From the NCBI GenBank assembly GCA_903860975.1, contig CAIOSI010000021.1, positions 1-64,000 on the forward strand: a DNA stretch of 64,000 bases. Reading direction: 5' to 3'. Made by a program: the position numbers and the translations under genes. Under the pieces are notes generated by a model. It saw only the letters and a list, made by a program, of their open reading frames with translations, was not told the origin of the DNA and did no database searches. The DNA is from an uncultured Alphaproteobacteria bacterium (lineage in GTDB: Bacteria; Pseudomonadota; Alphaproteobacteria; Caulobacterales; Caulobacteraceae). The stretch's first letter is position 1. Every line of letters starts with the position of its first letter. Positions 8,520-16,325 of this stretch are shown piece by piece.

Positions 8520-9524
8520 ATGGATTTCGACAGGCGTGCGCTGCTGGGAGCGGGACTGACCAGCAGTCTGTTGGCGGCAGGATCAGCCTCGGCGCAGTTG
8601 CCGCAGCGTTTGGCACCAACGCCAGCCACAGGTGATCCCGACGCGCCGGCATGGCCGTCCAGGGAAGTCTACCGGATCTGGCCCGGCCACCAGCCCGGCG
8701 AGACGTCGATCTTGCCAAAGGCCAATGACACGATGAATGGCCAAAAGGGCGCGCGCGAGCTGTGGGTCCGCGGTGTGTCGCACGCGGAATTGCATGTCTT
8801 CCGGCCGGCGCGACCCGATGGTTCGGCGCTGCTTTCCCTACCCGGTGGGGGCTATTCGTTTGTGTCCGTTCAGAACGAGGGGATCGACGTCGCCCAACAT
8901 TTCAACGGGCTTGGCATGACGGTCTTCGTGTTGGTCTACCGCCTGCCTCGAGAGGGTTGGTCAGAGCCGCACCTTGTGGCTGTGCAAGATGCGCAACGCG
9001 CGATGCGGTTCATTCGCGCACGTGCCGCCCAGTTCCGGATTGATGCAGATCGCCTGGGAGTCGTTGGCTTTTCGGCGGGCGGGCATTTGGCGGCTGACTT
9101 GGTGACGTCATTTGGACAGAGCCTTTATGCGCCGGTTGACGAGGCAGACCGCCTTTCGGCACGCCCGGCGTTCGCGGGCCTCGTCTATCCGGTCACCAGT
9201 CTAAAGCCCCTCACTGAGGATCAGCGTCTGTCCGGGATGCTTGGCGCAGGCCTGTCCGATACAATCCTTGAGGCCAGGTCACCTGTCCGACACATAACAG
9301 GTCAGACGCCACCGACGTTCCTGGTCCAAGCTCTAGACGACCCCATTGTCGCGCCAGAAAATAGCTTGGCCTGGATCGCAGCCTGCCGGGCCAACAAGGC
9401 GTCGGTTGAAGCCCACATCATCGCGGTCGGGGGCCATGGATTTGGTCTTCATCTGCCAAAAGACCTGCCAGGCTCCATGTGGCCCGACCTCTTCGCCCGC
9501 TGGCTACGCAAAAACGGCGGTTAG
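8520..9524 (+). CDS. Secreted alpha/beta hydrolase (esterase, acetyl-xylan-esterase-like)
   Basis: A 334-residue serine hydrolase with a probable Tat signal (FDRRALLGAGLTSSLL, cleavage near SASA-QL). The oxyanion-hole motif appears as LPGGGYSFVS, where most relatives have HGGG. The nucleophile is Ser185 in GFSAG, the acid is in DDPIV, and the catalytic His is in GGHGFG. The family includes periplasmic esterases that deacetylate plant polysaccharides or act on small esters; the actual substrate is not evident. It stands alone, with no polysaccharide genes adjacent, about 390 bp from tRNA-Arg. Confidence 0.85.
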   Translation: MDFDRRALLGAGLTSSLLAAGSASAQLPQRLAPTPATGDPDAPAWPSREVYRIWPGHQPGETSILPKANDTMNGQKGARELWVRGVSHAELHVFRPARPDGSALLSLPGGGYSFVSVQNEGIDVAQHFNGLGMTVFVLVYRLPREGWSEPHLVAVQDAQRAMRFIRARAAQFRIDADRLGVVGFSAGGHLAADLVTSFGQSLYAPVDEADRLSARPAFAGLVYPVTSLKPLTEDQRLSGMLGAGLSDTILEARSPVRHITGQTPPTFLVQALDDPIVAPENSLAWIAACRANKASVEAHIIAVGGHGFGLHLPKDLPGSMWPDLFARWLRKNGG

Positions 9525-9706
9525 ATCGAGGCGAGCTCAATCAAGCCACCCTTTCAGATCTTGGGCATCCCGCCGGTGGCCAATCCTCCACTGGCTCAAG
9601 GTCAAAGGCAGGGATGGATCCAGACATGAGACCAGGTACCGTCGAGACGACTATCGCCGATCAGCGGCGTCATCAAAAGGTCGGGTCCGGATGGCGCTCT
9701 TCGGCG

Positions 9707-10153
9707 TCAACCCACCACATCAACCGCAATCCTTTGTCCTTCTGCGACCGTCGTGAGGAGCTGAAAAACCTTCGCCACCGGATATGCGGAGGGGTCAAAA
9801 GAAGGCTTTCGCCCGAGGATTTCCAGGACGCTCTGATCCTTCTGCGACAGGACGCTCGAACACATGCTCCAATTGCCGAAGACCCGCGCCAGGGTCGGTC
9901 CTTGGCCGAGGAGAAGCAGGTCTTGATGTCTTGGGTCCCTAGAAATCGCGTTGAACCGTTGTGATACGGCCGCCTTTGGACCCTCAAGGGCCTGAATGAA
10001 CCAGCCACGGTAGGCGATCAGGATTCCCGTCACAGCGCAGGCCGCATTACGCTTGGCCGAGATGCGCAAAATATCTTTGATGGTGAGTTCCAGCACGTCT
10101 TCGACAGCCGGGCTTATGCGGCTCGCGTACAGGAGCAAGTGAAGCTTAGACAC
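9707..10153 (-). CDS. BLUF-domain blue-light photoreceptor
   Basis: A 148-residue stand-alone BLUF protein. The flavin-contacting Tyr is in LLLYAS near the N-terminus; the signature AACAVTGILIAYRGWFIQALEG supplies the conserved Gln, with an Asn nearby; and FGNWSM holds the semi-conserved Trp. No output domain follows: the C-terminal 45 residues are a short helical extension, so it must signal through a partner, as short BLUF proteins such as PixD do. The start codon is GTG at 10153. No neighbouring GGDEF/EAL or regulator gene identifies the partner. Confidence 0.9.
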   Translation of the reverse strand: MSKLHLLLYASRISPAVEDVLELTIKDILRISAKRNAACAVTGILIAYRGWFIQALEGPKAAVSQRFNAISRDPRHQDLLLLGQGPTLARVFGNWSMCSSVLSQKDQSVLEILGRKPSFDPSAYPVAKVFQLLTTVAEGQRIAVDVVG

Positions 10154-10205
10154 CCGCGGCTCCTTAGAAGGCCATCACCTTAAGGCCATACGCCTGAACG
10201 CCGGC

Positions 10206-11399
10206 CTAACGCGGATGGATCGGGCCATCGGGAATGTAGTGTCTGGGGTCAACCTGCCGGGATGCTGCGTCTTCAGCGCGAGCCCCAGCAAGGATGTTCG
10301 CAAGGCCGTAGTTACCCTCGTGGCAGGCGTATTCGTACATACGTCCGCCGCGTACGAACTCGTACTCGCCGCCCCAGGGCTTATCCCACATGGTCGTATC
10401 GACGATCTCGAAGCGGTAGTTCATTCGCTGGGGTGAGACCAAGGTGAAGCGCTCGATCACCTTCAGGTTTTCCCACGCCGCGCGATAGGCCTGGCTTTCC
10501 GGCAGGTTGGTGGTCTCGACCACAAGGGTATCGCCCTCCCACCAGCCGATGGAATCGCCGAACCAGGGCCGCACGCCGTCCGTGCGATGAGTGGAGTTCA
10601 GACGGATGTCGCGTAGGTCGTGAATCATCTCGGTGACAATGGCGACGTGGCCGGGCGCCATCTGGAAGGAATGATTGTTGTTGTAGAGCCCTTTGAACAT
10701 CGGAGGATCGGACCGCACGATGATACAGCGCTCGGCGAGACCTCGCGTTTCGGGGTTGTCGTTCTGCGGACCACGCTGGGCGTCGGCAGCGCTGGCGCCG
10801 CCTTCGCCCACGGCCGCCCTGGCGCGGCGTTCGCGCTCCGCCACGGTCTCCTGACGTTTGGCTCGAGGATATTGGCCATCCGGCGTGGTCAGGATGGAGG
10901 TGCGGGGCTGACCATTGACCCGCATCACCTTCTCGCCGGGCGCTGTCCAGGCCGCGTCGTAATTACAGACCTGGGCCGCGCCCGAGCGGCCGCCTGAGCA
11001 GGTGTCCCCGGCCTCTATATCCTTGATGGTCGCGCCCTTTTCGGTGGGCGCATTTGCGCGGGCGAGTAGCTTGTCGTTGGCGCCCTCGATGGCACGGGTC
11101 TCCTCAGCGGTCAGGACGAGTCGCGAGCCGAACGCCGGTGCCCGCGTGATGCCCGTGAGGGTTTCGTTGTTCCAAACGCCCGTGAAGTCGGGCTTGCCGT
11201 TGAAACGCGGCGGCGAGAAGCCGGGCGCGACACGAGGTCCGAAAATCGGCGCCGGCGCGCGCACATCCTGCAGCGAGCCTGGCGCGCCCTCTGCAGCGCT
11301 GGTGCCGGGCCGAACCTTCAGCTCCTGGGCTTGGGTCGGGCCGACAGTTAGCCACGCGCCCAAGGCTATCAGCAGAGCCGTCAAGGTCCGCGACGCCAT
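10206..11399 (-). CDS. Secreted protein of unknown function
   Basis: About 397 residues from the ATG at 11399, with a signal peptide (MASRTLTALLIALGAWL, cleavage near TQAQE). The mature part begins with a PDFTGVWNNETL segment and ends with GDSIGWWEGDTLVVETTNL and YEYACHEGNYGLANIL, motifs I associate with a family of uncharacterised secreted proteins common in Caulobacterales and sphingomonads. The alternating aromatic and hydrophobic strands suggest a beta-rich periplasmic fold. No enzymatic motif is evident. The gene is alone on its strand, between BLUF and the TauD-type dioxygenase. The track's start at 11417 adds six residues without a better ribosome site. Confidence 0.75.
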   Translation of the reverse strand: MASRTLTALLIALGAWLTVGPTQAQELKVRPGTSAAEGAPGSLQDVRAPAPIFGPRVAPGFSPPRFNGKPDFTGVWNNETLTGITRAPAFGSRLVLTAEETRAIEGANDKLLARANAPTEKGATIKDIEAGDTCSGGRSGAAQVCNYDAAWTAPGEKVMRVNGQPRTSILTTPDGQYPRAKRQETVAERERRARAAVGEGGASAADAQRGPQNDNPETRGLAERCIIVRSDPPMFKGLYNNNHSFQMAPGHVAIVTEMIHDLRDIRLNSTHRTDGVRPWFGDSIGWWEGDTLVVETTNLPESQAYRAAWENLKVIERFTLVSPQRMNYRFEIVDTTMWDKPWGGEYEFVRGGRMYEYACHEGNYGLANILAGARAEDAASRQVDPRHYIPDGPIHPR

Positions 11400-11469
11400 G
11401 TGCCAAATCCTCCCCACGTTCCCCGCTCACATGAACGCCCACGCCGCAGAGCCACCTGGAGGATGAGAG

Positions 11470-11854
11470 TAGCGCAAACTGCGGGACGGGTAAGTGGGGC
11501 TCTATCGGAGACCCTGCCTTATTTTTGCGATTGGAGCACGAAAGGCAAACACGTCCCGTCTACCCGACCCTGAGCGAACGCGCCTAAGCCAAGCCTGGTT
11601 TCGAAAGCGGCCTGAGGGTCCAGGGGCGGACACTTTTGAAGTCCACAATCTTGGAAAGCGGGCGCAAAGCCACCAACCAAAGATCCGGCTCCAGGAAAGG
11701 CTGTGCCCATCATGCCTGCGTCGGTGTGGAAGGTATTCAGCAGATTGTCGGCGATTCCTGGCAGGTCTTATGGCAACCTCATTCCAACGGCCGCAACGAT
11801 GGCCCTAGGCAGAGGCGGCCGACACGAACGGCCCCCGCCATAAGGAGGATGATC
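11470..11854. other. Intergenic region upstream of the TauD-type gene
   Basis: About 385 bp between two divergent genes. ORFs in the track here have no domain. It must hold the dioxygenase promoter, but I see no clear -35/-10 pair. Confidence 0.4.
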
Positions 11855-12742
11855 ATGAACGACATCGCGCTCTCTAAGCACGTGCCGGTGAGCCCGCAGA
11901 GGCGCACCGACTACGGCTCATTCCGCGTCACGCCGATCTCGCCGCATATCGGGGCCGAGATCGAGGGGCTCGACCTGTCCCAGCCCCTGTCGGACGCCCT
12001 GGTCGGCGAGCTGCGCCAGGCCTGGGCCGACTGGATGGTCCTGGTCTTCCGGGATCAGCATCTGGACCGCTCGGCGCACAAGGCCTTTGCGCGGCACTTC
12101 GGCCGTTTGCACGTGCACCCAATGCATCATTCGCGGTCCTCCGAGCAGGACTCCGAGGTTCTGGTGGTCAAGACGACAGCCCAGTCGGCCTACACCGCCG
12201 GCGAGGGCTGGCACACGGATGTGACCTGCGACGCGATTCCGCCCCTCGGATCGGCGCTTTATATCACCGAGACGCCGGCGTGCGGCGGCGGCGATACGCT
12301 ATTTGCCAACATGTACATGGCCTGCGAAATGCTTTCGCCGACCCTGCGGAGCTTCCTGGAAGGTCTCGTCGCGGTCCATGATGGCGCTCTACCCTATATC
12401 GGAAGCTATAAGTCCCAGCCGCCAGAGGGCGGCTACCCGCGCCACGAACATCCGGTGATCGCCCGCCATCCGGTGACCGGCCGCCAGGTGCTCTATGTGA
12501 ACTCCGGCTTCACGAGCCATATTGTCGGCCTGCATCGCTGGGAAAGCCGCGCGATCCTGGATATGTTGTTCTCCCTCCTGCAGCGCGAGCCCAAGTTGCA
12601 CTGCCGTGTGCACTGGCGACCGAACACCTTGACCCTATGGGACAACCGCTGCACCCAGCACCAGGCGGTATGGGACTACTATCCGAACTCCCGCTATGGC
12701 GAGCGTGTATCCATGGTCGGCGAGAGCGCGCTGACAACCTAG
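11855..12742 (+). CDS. TauD/TfdA-family Fe(II)/2-oxoglutarate dioxygenase
   Basis: A 295-residue non-haem iron dioxygenase. The metal triad is visible as His120-x-Asp122 in WHTDVTCD and the distal His in NRCTQHQAVWDY; the 2-oxoglutarate-binding Arg is in the YGERVSM region. Family members hydroxylate sulfonates (taurine), phenoxy acids and other small acids, and the substrate cannot be told from sequence. The ATG at 11855 follows a strong AAGGAGG and replaces the track's much longer ORF from 11636. No sulfonate ABC transporter is nearby, so a role in taurine use is not supported by context. Confidence 0.85.
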   Translation: MNDIALSKHVPVSPQRRTDYGSFRVTPISPHIGAEIEGLDLSQPLSDALVGELRQAWADWMVLVFRDQHLDRSAHKAFARHFGRLHVHPMHHSRSSEQDSEVLVVKTTAQSAYTAGEGWHTDVTCDAIPPLGSALYITETPACGGGDTLFANMYMACEMLSPTLRSFLEGLVAVHDGALPYIGSYKSQPPEGGYPRHEHPVIARHPVTGRQVLYVNSGFTSHIVGLHRWESRAILDMLFSLLQREPKLHCRVHWRPNTLTLWDNRCTQHQAVWDYYPNSRYGERVSMVGESALTT

Positions 12743-12982
12743 GCCGTCGCGTCGTGGGGGGCGGGGCGACGTGGTTTGCTTTGTCCCGATACCCGGTTAG
12801 CGCCACGATAAGGCGGGCGCGCCGCCGATCGAGGTCATCGCCTTTGGCGGCTTCTTTGCCGGCAAGGCCTTTGATGCGAACGCGATCGCCGCCGTGCTGA
12901 TCGTCCAACGGAGGTCTGACTTGACCCCCGATGGACCTAATTCGAGTCCGTAGGTGGCGAAATCGCGATGTCGGGCCATCCC

Positions 12983-14458
12983 TTAGGCGCCCGTCAGGCC
13001 TGCCAAAATTGACGGTATGAAGCGATGGATCTGCGCGGCGACGAAGAAGGCGCCAATGGGGTCGCCAAACGAGCCTAGCGTCGGCGGCCCGATAATCCGC
13101 AGCCAGTTTGAGGATTTCCCATCTACGTCAATCGCGCGGCCCTCATCATCGATGGACAGGCCGAGATTGTGGGCGTCGATTTGGACATGGCCAGCCTCGC
13201 AAAGAGCACGCAGGACCGGGTTGGTCGCTATCCCAGCCGCCGTATCCAGGCCTGAAGCGTTGACCACGGCATCGACGATCAGTCCGGGAGCCGTGGCGCC
13301 ACCAGGTCTTCGTATGGCGACGCTCAGTCGACGTCCGGCATCCCTGAGTTCGACGACTGTACCGGTAGCGTAGCGAACCTGGCCGCGCGCTCCTGCCGCT
13401 GCCGCTGTCGCTTCACTCTGGGGCGGTGTGCGGAACCGATGGACGTCGTACATCTTACGAAGGTGCCTCAAAACCCGGCGCTGTTCGCTGAGCGGCAAAC
13501 TCGGCCAGAGGCGCCACAGGCTATCGCGCAGGCTGTCGAACGGTTGCTGCCAGGCGCCGCCGCCCGCCGTGGCCTCGGCGATTTGACGGCGCAGCGCGCG
13601 CAGCCAGGCCAAGGCCTTTGGCGGGACTCCGTTGGCGGAATCCAGGAACGCGGGGATCGCACCTGTCAGCCGAGCGTGGAACATCTGTCCAGGCAGTTGT
13701 GGGGTGGCCCCGTGCCGCAGAGCGGGTGGGATCGGCCCTTGGCCGCGCGGGGTAAGGCCGTGGCGGGAGACCGCTGTGATCGTGCCGCGGTGTCCTTGCG
13801 CCAGCAGGGTCGACATGGCGTCGAGAGCGGTCAATCCCGCCCCAACGACGAGGATCTCAGCGGCCGGCGCAAGGGTCTTCAAACGGCCTGGCTCAAAAGG
13901 ATTTTCGATCAGGCCGGCGTGTTCCGGCCAGGGGCGGATGATCGACTTTGGCAGTCGCAGGCTCGGATTTCCCGTCGCGATAACGACTCGGTCGGCGACG
14001 AACTCTTGGCCGCTTTGAGTTCTGACGAAGGCGAACCCGTTCTCGAAGCCGACCGATACGGCAAGATCGCGCAGGTGGGTGATCTGAGATCCTGTCGCGC
14101 CCACTGTAGAATGTTCAGCCAGGGTTTCGACGAGGTAGGTCCCGAAATCGTATCGTCGGAAGTAGACCCCGCCATCAGCATGAAGCGCGTCCGGATCGCG
14201 GGCCAGTAAGTCCCGATCTTCCGCCCAGCGCGAGAAGTGGAGGAAATCCTCCGGCAGGAGCGAATGCGCAAAGGCTGGCGCATTGAGCCGATGATCCGGA
14301 TCTTTGGTCGAATAGGCGAGGCCGCGCCCGACTTCGGACCTCGGCTCTACGATCATGATCTCCAAGGCACCTGGCGCGCGACGCACAAGCTGGATTGCCA
14401 GACTCGCGCCCGCAAATCCTCCCCCGATGATCACGATACGGCATCGCTGCCTATTCAT
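12983..14458 (-). CDS. FAD/NAD(P)-binding protein of the PF13454 type
   Basis: A 491-residue flavoprotein. The N-terminal dinucleotide-binding motif is IIGGGFAGASLAIQL, followed by VGRGLAYST and LNAPAFAHSLLPEDF, typical of the HcaE/YdhS-like oxidoreductase group. A second Rossmann motif (VVGAGLTALDAMSTL) lies mid-protein. The family is poorly characterised; relatives act as amine or hydroxylamine oxidases or N-monooxygenase-like proteins. It shares the strand with the TPR gene downstream (14497, separated by about 40 bp), so read order is TPR then FAD protein, probably one transcript. Confidence 0.8.
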   Translation of the reverse strand: MNRQRCRIVIIGGGFAGASLAIQLVRRAPGALEIMIVEPRSEVGRGLAYSTKDPDHRLNAPAFAHSLLPEDFLHFSRWAEDRDLLARDPDALHADGGVYFRRYDFGTYLVETLAEHSTVGATGSQITHLRDLAVSVGFENGFAFVRTQSGQEFVADRVVIATGNPSLRLPKSIIRPWPEHAGLIENPFEPGRLKTLAPAAEILVVGAGLTALDAMSTLLAQGHRGTITAVSRHGLTPRGQGPIPPALRHGATPQLPGQMFHARLTGAIPAFLDSANGVPPKALAWLRALRRQIAEATAGGGAWQQPFDSLRDSLWRLWPSLPLSEQRRVLRHLRKMYDVHRFRTPPQSEATAAAAGARGQVRYATGTVVELRDAGRRLSVAIRRPGGATAPGLIVDAVVNASGLDTAAGIATNPVLRALCEAGHVQIDAHNLGLSIDDEGRAIDVDGKSSNWLRIIGPPTLGSFGDPIGAFFVAAQIHRFIPSILAGLTGA

Positions 14459-14496
14459 TCCGAGTCCGAAACCTTCGCTGAATCAATACCTTGCTA

Positions 14497-15813
14497 CTAA
14501 ACTGTCAGAGTCGCTTGCCAGCGCGCATCTCGCCGCGACGGACGTCGCTGCAGGCGCTGGTCGAGCAACGCGCGGCCCTTCGCGATCGCACCACTTCTCA
14601 GCTGCGCGAGCAGTAGGGTGTCTTCGATCACTTCCCTTTGCGCATGGCTGCCCCCGATTCGGACGACGTCATGGGCCATCGGTTCCAGCAGCGCCGCGCA
14701 CCCTTTGTAATCACCCTCGGCGAATGCAGACACTGCGCGGCAGATGGTGCGCGTGACCGGGCCGGCTGGGAATGTGCCACTGGCGATCCGCCTGTCGAGG
14801 GTATCGATCCGCTTCTCCAGCGCAGCGATATCGCCGCTCGCCGCTGCGATCAGCGCCATGTGGACGTCGACGAAAGCGAAGCCGCCGTTTGGGAAGACCG
14901 TCGTTGAATAGTCGGTAAGCTCTTTCCAAAGAGGCTTTGGCGCAGCGTAGCCGTAGGCGTCCAGACGCCAGAGAAATGAGGCGCAGTCGCTAACAATATT
15001 GATCGGCATGGATTGCGTCACCGCCGGCCGGACACCTTGCCGGTAGAGGTCGATTGCCCGATCAACCTCGCCGGCCTCAAGAGCGATCAGCGACTGATGC
15101 CAGCAGATGTGCCCGTGAAGCAGTCCGGCGGGGCCGTAGCGCGGCAGCCAGCCGTCGATCAGCACGTCAGCTTCGCGACCGGCACCCTGCTCATAAAGTG
15201 CGTGTGCCAGAGCATGAACGCCGTGAGCGTTCTCGGGACGAAGCGCGAAACCTTGCTCTGTTAGACGCCGGCCATGCTCGACATTGCCATTCTCGGTGTG
15301 AGCCCAGCCAAGAAAGGTCAGAAACCACCAGTCATCGTCATAGGAACCGGCCATCCGCTCGCAAAGATCAACGCCGGCCTGAGTGTGGTCTGCCATGCCT
15401 GAAAAGGCGAACATCCCGAACGCGCCGAGCGGAAGGTTCAGAATGAAGGCGTCGCGTGGCCAAGCGTCAACATGGGCGAGTACCTGCTCCAGCGCACCCT
15501 TGGGCTCGCCCCGGATGGCGAGTGCTAATGCCTTGACATGGCTTCGCTCACGCTCGGTCCCAGACAAGGTCACCAGCGCTTCGGCCTTGTCGATCGCCGC
15601 CCTGGCCTTCACCGGCTCAGCGAACACGGTGTAGGTTCGAGCGCGCGCGGCGTGTGCAAGCGCGAATTCCGGATCTGCGGCAATAGCGCTGTCGAGCGCT
15701 TCAGCGGCCCCTGTCCAAGCCGAAAGCATGAGGTCGACACCCTCACGATAATGCGCTGCCGCCGCGCCAGAGCTTGTCGACAGGGATAGTCCGCCACGAT
15801 CGGTTTCGAGCAT
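14497..15813 (-). CDS. Tetratricopeptide-repeat protein (TTC38-like)
   Basis: About 438 residues of helical hairpin repeats, for example AALDSAIAADPEFALAHAARAR and HTENGNVEHGRRLTEQGF, matching the TTC38-like family of bacterial and eukaryotic TPR proteins. It has no signal peptide or membrane segment, so it is probably cytosolic. The ATG at 15813 has AGGAAG six bases upstream; the track start at 16008 adds 65 residues of non-helical, Arg-rich sequence and is not credible. Function unknown; TPR folds mediate protein-protein contacts. It lies just upstream of the FAD protein on the same strand. Confidence 0.8.
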   Translation of the reverse strand: MLETDRGGLSLSTSSGAAAAHYREGVDLMLSAWTGAAEALDSAIAADPEFALAHAARARTYTVFAEPVKARAAIDKAEALVTLSGTERERSHVKALALAIRGEPKGALEQVLAHVDAWPRDAFILNLPLGAFGMFAFSGMADHTQAGVDLCERMAGSYDDDWWFLTFLGWAHTENGNVEHGRRLTEQGFALRPENAHGVHALAHALYEQGAGREADVLIDGWLPRYGPAGLLHGHICWHQSLIALEAGEVDRAIDLYRQGVRPAVTQSMPINIVSDCASFLWRLDAYGYAAPKPLWKELTDYSTTVFPNGGFAFVDVHMALIAAASGDIAALEKRIDTLDRRIASGTFPAGPVTRTICRAVSAFAEGDYKGCAALLEPMAHDVVRIGGSHAQREVIEDTLLLAQLRSGAIAKGRALLDQRLQRRPSRRDARWQATLTV

Positions 15814-16325
15814 CCGCAACTTCCTGGCCTCGTGGTCGCCTGACACGCGACGTCCTGGCTTGATGGCGCCATTTCCGTCTGCGTCGCACGATCCATTATG
15901 CGATGGGACGCGTGCCGGCTGCAGCAGATTATGACGGGAGATTCGCTCGCTGGAACCACGCCCATCCGATGGCCATGTCCAACGCAACTCCACCACTGCA
16001 ATTTTCAACGACGCAGCGCCACCGGTCGTTTCGTCCCCGCGATTACCTGATGTGTAAAAAACCTTTCGGGCGGAATTTTCGAAGCAACGATTTGCCTGAG
16101 GATGAGCGCTGCCCAGTCAAACGCACAAATCTTTACCGCCAACTCGCGGTCAATCGGTCGGATTTTGCGTGTGATTTTGGTCCGTCCAGGTTTTTAAACA
16201 GATAGGGAAAGCGGATATGGGCGGGGCTTTCGGCAGGAGGCTTCGATACCGGATCGTGAGACGGAAAAATGGGCGACATCACCCAACATGCTGCCGGAAT
16301 TTTGGTCTTTAGAGAGCCGTCATAT
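15814..16325. other. Intergenic region, nothing firm
   Basis: About 510 bp between the TPR gene start and the end of the ATPase operon. The TPR promoter must lie at its left side. AT-rich stretches near 16040-16080 and 16190-16205 are the only features I notice. Confidence 0.4.

Noticed and set aside
11855-12742. Naming the dioxygenase tauD for taurine use
   Set aside because: The family has many substrates, and no sulfonate transporter or regulator is adjacent.
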